64,000 nucleotides of DNA from Croceicoccus sp. (GTDB lineage Bacteria; Pseudomonadota; Alphaproteobacteria; Sphingomonadales; Sphingomonadaceae), in NCBI GenBank assembly GCA_002694745.1, contig NZMY01000059.1, positions 1-64,000 on the forward strand, read 5' to 3'. The translations under genes and the position numbers were made by a program. Within the stretch, counting starts at the first letter, position 1; each line of letters starts with the position of its first letter. Positions 53,290 through 62,065 of the stretch are shown one piece after another. Under the pieces are notes generated by a model. The model did not search any database, had not been told where the DNA came from, and worked only from the letters and a program-made list of their open reading frames with translations.

Positions 53290-55602
53290 ATGGCATATTG
53301 GTGGAACAGGACCGAAGCGCGCGATTGGCTGGACAGGCTGGAGCGTTTCTCGCTGGACGAACTGGCCGCAGAGGCCGAGGCCAAGACGATTGCGGCGCAT
53401 GGCGCGGTGGTCACCTATTCGCGCAAGGTTTTCATACCGCTGACGAAATTGTGCCGCGATGTCTGCCATTACTGCACGTTCGCTCACCGCCCGTCGCAAC
53501 TGACGGCGCCATTCCTCGAACCGGAAGAAGTGCTTGAGATCGCCCGCGCGGGCGAACAGCGCGGTTGCCGCGAAGCATTGTTCACTCTGGGCGACCAGCC
53601 CGAGGCCCGCTATTCCGCCGCGCGCCGGTGGCTGGACGAGCGCGGCTTCGCCAGCACGCTGGATTATCTGGCTCATGTCGCCTCGCTCGTCCTCGAAGAA
53701 ACGAGCCTTCTGCCGCATCTCAACCCCGGGATCATGACGGCTGCCGATTACGAAAAACTGCGTCCGGTCTCGGCTTCGATGGGATTGATGCTGGAAAGCA
53801 CGTCGGAACGGCTGTGCGGCAAGGGAATGCCGCATTACGGGTCTCCCGACAAGATACCGGAAATCCGCCTGCAATCCCTGCGCGATGCTGGCGAGGCAAA
53901 GGTGCCCTTTACCACCGGCCTGCTGATCGGGATTGGCGAAACGCGCCTGGAACGGGTGGAGGCACTGCTTGCGATCTGCGATCTGCATGCGCGCCATGGC
54001 CATATCCAGGAAGTCATCATCCAGAACTTCCGCGCCAAGCCCGGGACGCTGATGGCAGCAACGCCCGATATCGGGCTCGACGAACATCTCTGGACGATAG
54101 CCGCTGCCCGCTTGATACTTCAGGCGGAAATGGTGGTGCAGGCACCGCCCAACCTGCAGCCGGGACAGCTGGGCAAGCTTATCCGTGCGGGCGTCAACGA
54201 CTGGGGCGGGGTTTCGCCGGTCACGCTCGACCATGTGAACCCCGAAGCGCCCTGGCCACATCTTGAGCAGCTGGAGACCCAGACCGAGGAGGCCGGACGG
54301 CACCTGCGCCAGCGGCTTGCCATCGGCCCGGCATTCGCTCGTGCACCCGGATTGTGGACGGACGAGGCGCTTCAGCCGCGCATTCGAAGGGCCATCGATG
54401 CGCGCGGATTACCGCGAGACAGCGACTGGCATCCCGGCACCGGCGGGGCGATACCGGAAGGGCCGCTCTCCATCGGTATCGGAGGGGACAAGGAAATTCG
54501 CATAGCCCTGGGCCGGGTTGAGCACGGCGAGGAGCTCGGCGCGTTCCACATCGAAAGGATGTTCGGGGCCGAAGGCCGCGATTTCGAGCGGATCTGCCGC
54601 GTTGCCGACGAGCTGAGGCATGACCGGGTGGGCGACAATGTCACCCATGTGATCAATCGCAACATCAACTATACCAATATCTGCCTTTACCGCTGCGGCT
54701 TCTGCGCCTTCTCCAAGGGCAGCACCAAGAGCGAGCGCGGCCCGGCGTATAATATCGACCATGCCGAAATCGCCCGCCGCACGGTCGAGGCGCGCGAACG
54801 CGGCGCGAGCGAGGTGTGCCTGCAAGGGGGCATCCACCCGAGCTATGACGGCAACACCTATCGCGGGATCGTGCAAGCGGTAAAGGATGCAGTGCCGGAC
54901 ATGCATGTGCACGCGTTCTCGCCGCTGGAGGTGCATCACGGCGCCACCACGCTGGGGCTGGATTACGAAGATTACCTCGCTTCGCTCAAGGAATGCGGGC
55001 TGGCAACCTTGCCGGGGACGGCGGCTGAAATCCTGTCAGATGATATCCGCGACATCATTTGCCCCGACAAGCTTTCGACCGGCGAATGGCTGGCGGTGAT
55101 GCAGGCGGCACACAAGGTGGGGCTGAAGACCACATCCACCATCATGTTCGGCCATGTCGAAACCTATGCCCACTGGGCCACGCATCTGCTGCGCCTGCGC
55201 GAATTGCAGATGGAAAGCAGCGGCTTCACCGAATTCGTGCCTTTGCCTTTCGTCCATATGGAGGCACCGAACTGGCGCCGCGGGCAAACCCGTTCCGGCC
55301 CGACATGGCGCGAAACAGTGCTGATGCATGCCGTGTCGCGGATTGCGCTGGACGGTGCCATTCCGAACATTCAGGTCAGCTGGGTAAAACTGGGTCCGGA
55401 GGGGGCGGCCCACATACTTCAGGCAGGTGCCAACGATCTGGGCGGGACGCTGATGGACGAATCGATCACGCGCGCTGCGGGCGGGGTGAACGGACAGGAA
55501 TTCGGTGTTCCCGAAATGCGCGCGCTGGCCCATGGCATCGGTCGCCGCCTGCAGGAACGCTCCACGCTTTACGGTCTGGCCGCGGGCGAGACCGTCGCAT
55601 AA
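53290..55602 (+). CDS. fbiC: FO synthase, fused CofG-CofH type (FbiC)
   Basis: 770 aa with two radical-SAM domains. The first (CofG part) has C55-x3-C59-x2-C62; the second (CofH part) has C465-x3-C469-x2-C472. Together they condense tyrosine with 5-amino-6-ribitylamino-uracil to form FO, the F420 chromophore. The fused form is typical of actinobacteria and of proteobacteria that acquired the pathway, while archaea and cyanobacteria have separate genes. It is somewhat shorter than mycobacterial FbiC. It begins 6 nt after the LLM gene. Confidence 0.95.
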   Translation: MAYWWNRTEARDWLDRLERFSLDELAAEAEAKTIAAHGAVVTYSRKVFIPLTKLCRDVCHYCTFAHRPSQLTAPFLEPEEVLEIARAGEQRGCREALFTLGDQPEARYSAARRWLDERGFASTLDYLAHVASLVLEETSLLPHLNPGIMTAADYEKLRPVSASMGLMLESTSERLCGKGMPHYGSPDKIPEIRLQSLRDAGEAKVPFTTGLLIGIGETRLERVEALLAICDLHARHGHIQEVIIQNFRAKPGTLMAATPDIGLDEHLWTIAAARLILQAEMVVQAPPNLQPGQLGKLIRAGVNDWGGVSPVTLDHVNPEAPWPHLEQLETQTEEAGRHLRQRLAIGPAFARAPGLWTDEALQPRIRRAIDARGLPRDSDWHPGTGGAIPEGPLSIGIGGDKEIRIALGRVEHGEELGAFHIERMFGAEGRDFERICRVADELRHDRVGDNVTHVINRNINYTNICLYRCGFCAFSKGSTKSERGPAYNIDHAEIARRTVEARERGASEVCLQGGIHPSYDGNTYRGIVQAVKDAVPDMHVHAFSPLEVHHGATTLGLDYEDYLASLKECGLATLPGTAAEILSDDIRDIICPDKLSTGEWLAVMQAAHKVGLKTTSTIMFGHVETYAHWATHLLRLRELQMESSGFTEFVPLPFVHMEAPNWRRGQTRSGPTWRETVLMHAVSRIALDGAIPNIQVSWVKLGPEGAAHILQAGANDLGGTLMDESITRAAGGVNGQEFGVPEMRALAHGIGRRLQERSTLYGLAAGETVA

Positions 55603-55624
55603 TTTGACAGAATTGGATTAGTTT

Positions 55625-56275
55625 ATGAGCCAGACGATCGCAGTAGTCGGCGGTACGGGCAATCTCGGCAGCGCCATTGCATGGCGGCTTGCCAAGGCAG
55701 GGCATCAGGTGATCATCGGATCGCGCTCTGCCGAAGCGGCCATTGCCCGGGCAGAGGAACTCGGCCATGGGCTGACCGGCATGGCCAATGCCGATGCGGC
55801 GCAGGCGGGCGACATCGTGTTGGTCACCGTGCCGTTTTCCGCCCAAGCGGCGACGCTGGCCGATATCAAGCCGCATGTCGCCGGCAAGATCGTCGTCGAT
55901 ACCACTGTCCCGCTCGTTCCGCCCAAGGTGATGCGCGTCCAGTTGCCTGAAGAAGGATCGGCAGCGATATGCGCCAGCAATCTGCTGGGCGACGATGTCC
56001 GGTTGGTCGCGGCGTTCCACAATGTCGCGGCGCATCGCCTGGCAGAGGATGGCTTTGTCGATTGCGACATTCTGGTGTTCGGCGACGACAAGGCGGCACG
56101 TGCCGAAGTTGTCGCGCTGGCAGAAGCCATTGGGCAACGCGGCATCCATGCCGGCCCGCTGGTCAACGCGGCGGCGGCCGAGGCGATGACCTCGCTGCTG
56201 ATCTTCATCAACAAGAACTACAAGGTCGATGGCGCCGGAATTCGCATCACGGGCGAATTGAACGCCCCCGATTGA
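55625..56275 (+). CDS. npdG: NADPH-dependent F420 reductase (NpdG/Fno)
   Basis: 216 aa with the NADP fold start IAVVGGTGNLGSAIAWRLA and a basic GSRSAEAA after the second strand. The C-terminal part matches the F420-binding domain of Fno/NpdG. It moves hydride between NADPH and F420, so it gives F420H2 from NADPH. No F420-dependent glucose-6-phosphate dehydrogenase is seen, so this is the likely reductant source. Confidence 0.92.
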   Translation: MSQTIAVVGGTGNLGSAIAWRLAKAGHQVIIGSRSAEAAIARAEELGHGLTGMANADAAQAGDIVLVTVPFSAQAATLADIKPHVAGKIVVDTTVPLVPPKVMRVQLPEEGSAAICASNLLGDDVRLVAAFHNVAAHRLAEDGFVDCDILVFGDDKAARAEVVALAEAIGQRGIHAGPLVNAAAAEAMTSLLIFINKNYKVDGAGIRITGELNAPD

Positions 56276-56277
56276 CG

Positions 56278-57033
56278 ATGTTCAGCGTATTTCCCGTCGG
56301 CGACTTGCCGGAATTCCATGGTGGCGATGACCTGCCTTCCATACTGGCCGACCGCCTTGCCCAAGGCGACCCCGGCCTTGCGCCCGGCGATATTCTTGTT
56401 GTCACGCAAAAGATCGTTTCGAAATCAGAAGGCCGGATGGTCGCGCTTTCGTCGGTCGATATTAGCGACGGCGCGCGCGATCTTGCCCGCCAAACCCATA
56501 AGGACCCCGCGCTGGTCGAGATGGTACTGCGCGAATCCAGCGACGTGGTGAGAGCGGTGCCCAACGTACTGATAACGCGGCACCGGCTTGGCCATGTGAT
56601 GGCGAATGCCGGCATCGATGCTTCCAATCTGGGTACATGTGGCGAGGAAAAGGTGCTTTTACTGCCCGAAGATCCCGATGCCAGCGCGGCCCGCATAGCC
56701 GATGCATGCCACGCCCGAACGGGCATCAGGCCTGGTGTCATCATCTCCGACAGCTTTGGCCGTCCATGGCGGATGGGGACGACCAATGTGGCGATCGGCG
56801 TGGCTGGTCCCCCCGCCGTGATCGATGAGCGAGGCAAACCCGACAGGGACGGGCGGATCATGCAGGTGACGCAAATCGCCTTTGCCGATGCCGCAGCTGG
56901 GGCGGCTGGGCTTGCGATGGGCGAGGGTCCCGAGGGCTTGCCGGCCTGCGTGCTGCGCGGCCTGCCATGGCAGCACGGCGATCAGACCAGCCGGAACCTG
57001 CTGCGTCCGGCGGGGGAGGATTTGTTCCGATGA
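56278..57033 (+). CDS. cofE: F420-0:gamma-glutamyl ligase (CofE)
   Basis: 251 aa. GTP- and metal-binding landmarks VTQKIVSKSEG, VPNVLITRHRLG and SDSFGRPWRMGTTNVAIG identify CofE, which adds glutamates to F420-0. It is a stand-alone ligase with no C-terminal FMN reductase domain as in mycobacterial FbiB. ATG 56278 follows the npdG stop by 2 nt; the longer open frame upstream runs through npdG. Confidence 0.92.
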   Translation: MFSVFPVGDLPEFHGGDDLPSILADRLAQGDPGLAPGDILVVTQKIVSKSEGRMVALSSVDISDGARDLARQTHKDPALVEMVLRESSDVVRAVPNVLITRHRLGHVMANAGIDASNLGTCGEEKVLLLPEDPDASAARIADACHARTGIRPGVIISDSFGRPWRMGTTNVAIGVAGPPAVIDERGKPDRDGRIMQVTQIAFADAAAGAAGLAMGEGPEGLPACVLRGLPWQHGDQTSRNLLRPAGEDLFR

Positions 57034-57956
57034 GCGCACGTGTCACTGTCCTGACCGGAGGCGTGGGCGGCGCCAAGCTGGTCGAGGGCTTGCAGCAGAT
57101 CGTGCCCGGCACTCACCTGACGGCGATCGTGAACACTGGCGATGATTTCGAGCATTTCGGCCTGCCGATCTCGCCCGACATTGATACCTTGCTCTACACG
57201 CTGGCGGGGCTGTCGAATGTCAGCCTGGGCTGGGGCCGCGAAGGCGAGACATGGTCGTTCATGGCCGCGGTAAAGAGCCTTGGCGGCGAGGACTGGTTCA
57301 ACCTCGGCGATGGCGACCTCGCGCTGCATGTCTTGCGCCGCATGGCCAAGGACGCGGGCCAGCCTTTGTCTGAAATCGTGCGGGGTTTTGCCCGCCAATG
57401 GGGTCTTGGCCTGACGATCCTGCCGATGAGCGACGATCCCGTCGCGACATGGGTGAGAACGGACGAAGGATTGCTGCCTTTCCAGCGCTATTTCGTGGCG
57501 CGGCGGTGCGAACCGCGCGTCAATGCGATCCGCTTAGAAGGTGCTGATGCTGCCTTGCCGGCACCGGGCGTGGTGGCGGCCATCGAAGCGGCCGATATGA
57601 TCCTGATTGCGCCATCCAATCCTTGGCTCAGCATCGATCCCATATTGGCGGTTCCCGGCCTGCGGCAGGCGCTGGAACGCAGGAATGCGCCGCTTGTGGC
57701 CGTGTCGCCGCTGGTGGGCGGAAAAGCGGTCAAGGGGCCGACGGCCAAGCTGATGGGCGAACTTGGCCTTTCGGTGACGAACCAGACGATTGCCGAACAT
57801 TACGGCGAACTGCTGGACGCGATGCTGGTGCACGAGGGCGATCCACAGCCTTCCGGGCTTTCTTTTGCTGAAGCTGACACGCTTATGAACACGGCGCAGG
57901 ATCGGCACCGCGTTGCGATCGCCGCCATGGATCTCGCCGAACGACTGACGCGCTGA
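57030..57956 (+). CDS. cofD: 2-phospho-L-lactate transferase (CofD/FbiA)
   Basis: 308 aa. TVLTGGVGGAKLVEGL, NTGDDFEHFGL and SNPWLSIDPIL are the CofD/FbiA signature segments. It joins FO to the guanylated 3-carbon unit made by CofC to give F420-0 or its dehydro form. ATGA overlap with cofE. Confidence 0.94.
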   Translation: MSARVTVLTGGVGGAKLVEGLQQIVPGTHLTAIVNTGDDFEHFGLPISPDIDTLLYTLAGLSNVSLGWGREGETWSFMAAVKSLGGEDWFNLGDGDLALHVLRRMAKDAGQPLSEIVRGFARQWGLGLTILPMSDDPVATWVRTDEGLLPFQRYFVARRCEPRVNAIRLEGADAALPAPGVVAAIEAADMILIAPSNPWLSIDPILAVPGLRQALERRNAPLVAVSPLVGGKAVKGPTAKLMGELGLSVTNQTIAEHYGELLDAMLVHEGDPQPSGLSFAEADTLMNTAQDRHRVAIAAMDLAERLTR

Positions 57957-58519
57957 TGGCATGGACGGCGCTGGTCCCGATCCGCACCGGCCCTGCGGGA
58001 AAGTCGCGATTGAAAGGCGTGCTGGATGCAGACGCACGCGGGCGCCTGGCATTGGACATGGCTCGGCACGTGATCGACGTTCTGGCGCAATGTCCGGGAA
58101 TCGACCGGATCGTCGTGCTTTCGAACGAAGCCTTCGACCATCCTGCGGCCGTGTGGGCCAAGGACGGCGGGCAGGGGCTGAATGCCGAGATTTCGGCGTT
58201 TCGGAACGGTTTCGGTGCGTCGCCGCTACTTGTGATCCACGCAGACCTGCCCTTGTTGGCTCGGGACGATGTCGATGCGCTGCTTGATGCTGCGACCCGC
58301 CATGGCGCTGCCTTGGCCACGGATCGCCTGGGGCAGGGCACCAATGCATTGGCACTGGCTGACGGTCGATCGTTCTCGTTCCAATTCGGGCAGGGCAGTC
58401 GCATTCTTCACTGCGGCGCGGATGTTGCCATGCCGGTACTTCAGCGGACGGGTCTGTCAGCCGATCTCGATACGCCTGCCGACTTGGAGTTCCTGCAGGA
58501 ACGGGGATTGCGTGTCTAA
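57956..58519 (+). CDS. cofC: CofC/FbiD guanylyltransferase
   Basis: 187 aa nucleotidyltransferase: LVPIRTGPAGKSRL at the N-terminus is the GTP loop, followed by IVVLSNE and HADLPLL. It activates 2-phospholactate, phosphoenolpyruvate or 3-phosphoglycerate with GTP; which one cannot be told by eye. TGATG overlap with cofD. Confidence 0.9.
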   Translation: MAWTALVPIRTGPAGKSRLKGVLDADARGRLALDMARHVIDVLAQCPGIDRIVVLSNEAFDHPAAVWAKDGGQGLNAEISAFRNGFGASPLLVIHADLPLLARDDVDALLDAATRHGAALATDRLGQGTNALALADGRSFSFQFGQGSRILHCGADVAMPVLQRTGLSADLDTPADLEFLQERGLRV

Positions 58520-58523
58520 ACCG

Positions 58524-58539
58524 CCTTTCTTCCGGCAGG
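58524..58539. promoter_or_regulatory. lux-box-like palindrome (partial) before the second LLM gene
   Basis: CCTTTC-TTCC-GGCAGG matches 9 of 12 arm positions and lies 57 bp upstream of the start, the usual distance. It may give the LLM gene its own promoter within the F420 unit. Confidence 0.35.
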
Positions 58540-58596
58540 TAAGTTGACTGCGCCGGACTGTTACCCGCCCGGTACACCAGCGCAGGAGAGGCAGTC

Positions 58597-59517
58597 ATGA
58601 AACTGAGTATCGGTATCCCCAAAAGCATGAAGGTTGCCGCCATGGTCCAGCCATGGGAGGAACCGCTGACCGGAGCCGATGTCGGGGAACTGATGGCAGT
58701 CGCGGACCGGCTCGGCTTCTACAAATGCATGCTGGGTGAACATTTCATAATTCCCAAGGAACACATCGAACTGTCGGGCGACTGGTATTTCCACACCGCC
58801 GTGGCGCTGGGTTTTTATGGCGGGCAGACGAAGAACCTGCGCCTTGCATCCTCGATCTCCATCCTGCCGCTGCAAAGCCCCATCGTGCAGGCCAAGGCAT
58901 GGTCGACGCTCGACTGGCTGACGGGTGGTCGGGCAGAGCCGATCTTCGGCGTTGGCTGGCTGAAAGAAGAATTCGACATGCTGGGCGTGCCGTTCGAAAA
59001 ACGCGGCGCGATGGCGGATGAATATATTGCGGCGATGATCGAACTCTGGACGCAGGACGATCCGGAATTCGAGGGCGAATTCGTCAGCTTCAAAAATTGC
59101 GGTTTCGCACCCAAGCCGCTTCAAAAACCGCACGTGCCAATCTGGTTCGGCGGCGATGCGCCTGCGGTTCAGCGGCGGGTGGCGAAGTTCGGCAATGGCT
59201 GGTCGCCGTTCCGTACACCGCCCGAAAGCTTTCCCGACTGCATCGACTACATCAAGTCACAACCGGAATATGACGGTCGGCCGCTGGAGATGTTTTTCGC
59301 CCTCGAAATGCTGAACGTCGGTGCGCATCATGAAATTCTGGATGATGCCCGTGCGCCGGGGACCGAGGACAAGCAGAAGATCATCGACCAGATCGGATGG
59401 CTGAAGGAACTGGGTATTACCGAAACCATCGTACCCTTGCCGCCGGGCCTGTCCGGCAAGCAGGCATGGATCGACCGCCAGCACTGGGTTGCCGAGGAGA
59501 TCATGCCGGCAATCTGA
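58597..59517 (+). CDS. LLM-class F420-dependent oxidoreductase
   Basis: 306 aa luciferase-like TIM-barrel protein: SSISILPLQSPIVQAKAWSTLD and LTGGRAEPIFGVGWLKEEF are family blocks (kept apart here). The substrate-side pocket has DMLGVPFEKRG. It differs clearly from the 52282 LLM protein, so it is not a recent duplicate. Close behind cofC, it is the second likely user of F420H2 in the operon. Confidence 0.82.
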   Translation: MKLSIGIPKSMKVAAMVQPWEEPLTGADVGELMAVADRLGFYKCMLGEHFIIPKEHIELSGDWYFHTAVALGFYGGQTKNLRLASSISILPLQSPIVQAKAWSTLDWLTGGRAEPIFGVGWLKEEFDMLGVPFEKRGAMADEYIAAMIELWTQDDPEFEGEFVSFKNCGFAPKPLQKPHVPIWFGGDAPAVQRRVAKFGNGWSPFRTPPESFPDCIDYIKSQPEYDGRPLEMFFALEMLNVGAHHEILDDARAPGTEDKQKIIDQIGWLKELGITETIVPLPPGLSGKQAWIDRQHWVAEEIMPAI

Positions 59518-59536
59518 CCGATAGCGTTTCGTCCCG

Positions 59537-60352
59537 TTACCCCGGCATGGCTGCGAACATGTCCAGCATGTCGGCGTAATGGGGCTGGTGGTGGGCGATG
59601 CCGCCATCGGCCGAGATGATCTGGGCGGTGACAAAGCCCGCAAGATCCGACGCCAGCCACAGCACGGCGCCCGCGATATCATCCGCAACGCTTTCGCGGG
59701 GCAAAAGCACGTGGCGCTGGATCATGGCGAGCTGGTGGTCGGTCATTTGCGCGCGCGCCACGGGGCTGAGCACAAGGCCGGGAAGCACCGCGTTGCAACG
59801 GATATTGGCCCGCCCGAACTGCGTGGCCGTATTGCGGGTCAGCGCATTTACCGCGGCCTTGGACGCGCTATAGGCGGGATTGAGCACATCGCCGAGCAGC
59901 GAAACGCCCGAGCTGGTGTTGATGATCGAACCGCCGCCCGCGGCGATCATGTGCGGTACGACATGCTTGGTCACGAACATCGTCCCGCGCACATTGATGT
60001 CGAAAGCGGCATCCCACACTTCCGGATCCATTTCGGCCAGAGAAGCGTCGCGCATCATCTGCTGGGCGCCGGTGTTGGCGGCATTATTATGCAGGATATC
60101 GATCCTGCCGAATTCGTCGATCGTCGCCGCCACCATAGCAGCGACGCTGGCTTCATCGCCCAGATCGACCTTCAAGGCGATGGCCTTGCCTCCGGCTTCT
60201 GCAATGCCAGAGGCCACCCGCCGCGCGCCTTCCTCGTTGATATCGGCAACCGCGACCGACGCGCCGTTCGCGGCCAGCATGCGGGCGCAGGCTTCCCCGA
60301 TATTCGCACCGCCGCCGGTAACTATGGCGATCTTGCCCTCGACCAGACCCAT
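59537..60352 (-). CDS. short-chain dehydrogenase/reductase
   Basis: 271 aa from ATG 60352 with AGGAG 7 nt upstream. IVTGGGANIGEACA glycine loop, NNAAN, a Ser in INTSSGVS and catalytic YSASK. It ends the minus unit that starts with the kinase-like gene, 2 nt after its stop. Confidence 0.86.
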   Translation of the reverse strand: MGLVEGKIAIVTGGGANIGEACARMLAANGASVAVADINEEGARRVASGIAEAGGKAIALKVDLGDEASVAAMVAATIDEFGRIDILHNNAANTGAQQMMRDASLAEMDPEVWDAAFDINVRGTMFVTKHVVPHMIAAGGGSIINTSSGVSLLGDVLNPAYSASKAAVNALTRNTATQFGRANIRCNAVLPGLVLSPVARAQMTDHQLAMIQRHVLLPRESVADDIAGAVLWLASDLAGFVTAQIISADGGIAHHQPHYADMLDMFAAMPG

Positions 60353-60354
60353 TC

Positions 60355-61506
60355 TTATTCTCCTAATAGCTGCCACGTGCCGTAATCCTCGGCAGCCGTG
60401 AAGAAGCGTTCGTTCATGGGAAGGCCGTTCTGCCCCCACTCATCGAGATTGGCGGCCCAGGCTTGCAATCCGTACATCACGAAAAGCCGCGTCTGCTCCC
60501 ATGCCTCGTCAAAGTCGGGAACCCCCTGCGCGCCGGTCGCGATCAGATATTCGCGATATTGCTTCACCATGTCCTTGTGATGCTTGCGGCGCTCTTCGAT
60601 GCTGAGCGCGCCGATCACGAAATAGGTCAGGTCGCGCCATGGGCGGCCGCGCCGGACCAGCTGCCAGTCCAGCCAGAGCCGGTCGCCGTCGGGCAGGATA
60701 TAGGTATTGCCCTGATGGCAGTCGCCCAGCACGATACAATGCGGCGCATCATAGGCCCGCTCAAGCTCACCCAAACGGTCAAATGCGCGTTCCAGCTTGC
60801 GCGGATCGTCAAGGTAATGCTGCGGCGCGACGGCGCGGAAAGCAGGGTCCGCCAGATTGGCTTCGATCCATTGCCACATGATCCGCACCTGATCGCTGTC
60901 GACGGGTGTGTCCATCTGGGTCTGGAGCCATGGGGCATTGGCGGTGCTGATCTTGTCGCTTCCCCAAAGGCTGCCATGCAGCGTGGCAAGGCCTTCGAGA
61001 TTGTCCATGATCATGTCGACGCCATTGGCATCGGTACTGTGCCCGAACTTGCCGCCGCGCTGCACTAGATCTTCCAGCACCACAAAGCCATGCGCACTGC
61101 CGTCATCGTCCCAGTCGGCGTAATAGCATTTTGCCGTCGGCACTTTCATTTCGTCGATCAGGAAGTGGTAGAAGCGCGCTTCGACGGCGTGGATATCGAC
61201 ATTGTCGAACGATCCCGACCAGTTCGCCTTCATGCAGACATGCTCGGGCAGTCCTGCGGCCTTGCCCGCATCGTTCCAGTCGACTTTAACGCGCCATTTC
61301 GTCGTGTGGCTGTTGAGCAGTTGGACGGTTTCCACGCTGTGCGCCGCAACGCCCGGATATTTATAGCTCATCATCCTGCCCAGCCACTCGGCGTCGACAT
61401 CCTCCAGCCTTGTCGGCAGCTTGTCCGTGCGGGCGGGATAGGGACGCGGCACGCAATTCGTGTCGACGACTGTACTCTTATATTGGGCGGGGGCGTGCGG
61501 ATCCAT
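60355..61506 (-). CDS. APH-like kinase family protein, copy 2
   Basis: 383 aa. The catalytic loop is VLGDCHQGNTY and the metal segment LWLDWQL, with VVLEDLVQRGG in the ATP lobe. It resembles the 6989-8083 protein but has GDC instead of HGD before the catalytic Asp, so the catalytic loop is slightly altered. The substrate is unknown. It is divergent from the SnoaL/KstD-like unit, with a lux-box-like site between. Confidence 0.75.
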   Translation of the reverse strand: MDPHAPAQYKSTVVDTNCVPRPYPARTDKLPTRLEDVDAEWLGRMMSYKYPGVAAHSVETVQLLNSHTTKWRVKVDWNDAGKAAGLPEHVCMKANWSGSFDNVDIHAVEARFYHFLIDEMKVPTAKCYYADWDDDGSAHGFVVLEDLVQRGGKFGHSTDANGVDMIMDNLEGLATLHGSLWGSDKISTANAPWLQTQMDTPVDSDQVRIMWQWIEANLADPAFRAVAPQHYLDDPRKLERAFDRLGELERAYDAPHCIVLGDCHQGNTYILPDGDRLWLDWQLVRRGRPWRDLTYFVIGALSIEERRKHHKDMVKQYREYLIATGAQGVPDFDEAWEQTRLFVMYGLQAWAANLDEWGQNGLPMNERFFTAAEDYGTWQLLGE

Positions 61507-61606
61507 GGGTCAGCTCCTTGCGATCTGTCTGTTTTCGAACCTGCGGCGCGATGGGCGGCATGTTCCTCTCTTGCCCTCATGCTTCGCAGAGCACCTGATG
61601 GAGCAA

Positions 61607-61622
61607 CCTGTCCAAGGAAAGG
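61607..61622. promoter_or_regulatory. lux-box-like palindrome (shared motif)
   Basis: CCTGTC-CAAG-GAAAGG, 10 of 12 arm positions, lies between divergent genes, 50 bp from the SnoaL start at 61673 and 100 bp from the kinase-like start at 61506. Confidence 0.55.
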
Positions 61623-61672
61623 GGCGGGACGGGCTGGGCAGGGTGATGAAGCGGCGACGGAGAGAGACCGAA

Positions 61673-62065
61673 ATGGCCCAGAACGAACAGAACAAGGATA
61701 TCGTGCGACGCTTCCTCGGCGCGGTCGAAGCGGGCGAGCTTGAGGTGATCGAGCAATTGCAGGCGCCAGATTGCACATGGTGGATGATCGGATCGGGCGA
61801 AATATCCCGGAAAGCCTATACCGACGCAGTAAAGGGCATGCTGCTGACCGCTTCGCACCGCAAGGTTCGCATCGTGGGCATGGTCGCGGAAGGCGACACG
61901 GTCGCAGCAGAGGTGCGCTCGGAAATGCATTTCGGCGACCGGGTCTATGCCAATGAATATCACGATCTGTTCGTGATCAGGGACGGGTTGATCGTCCACG
62001 GACGCGAATATTTCGATACCGGCAAGGTCGCTGCCTTTTTCGGCGCGCAGGAAGGTTTGGCATGA
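61673..62065 (+). CDS. SnoaL-like (NTF2-fold) protein
   Basis: 130 aa from ATG 61673, with GGAGAGAG upstream. RRFLGAVEAGELEVIEQL, then TWWMIGSGEIS and the closing strands EYHDLFVIRDGLIVHGREYFDTG match SnoaL limonene-hydrolase/ketosteroid-isomerase-like proteins. The closing Glu-Tyr-Phe-Asp pattern is typical of the epoxide-hydrolase/isomerase type. Overlaps the next SnoaL gene by 4 nt. Confidence 0.8.
   Translation: MAQNEQNKDIVRRFLGAVEAGELEVIEQLQAPDCTWWMIGSGEISRKAYTDAVKGMLLTASHRKVRIVGMVAEGDTVAAEVRSEMHFGDRVYANEYHDLFVIRDGLIVHGREYFDTGKVAAFFGAQEGLA

Noticed and set aside
52237-54303. Long minus-strand open frame (688 codons) opposite the LLM and FO synthase genes
   Set aside because: The plus-strand proteins are clearly real (radical-SAM motifs). 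The antisense frame has Arg/His/Gln-rich composition typical of GC-rich shadow frames.
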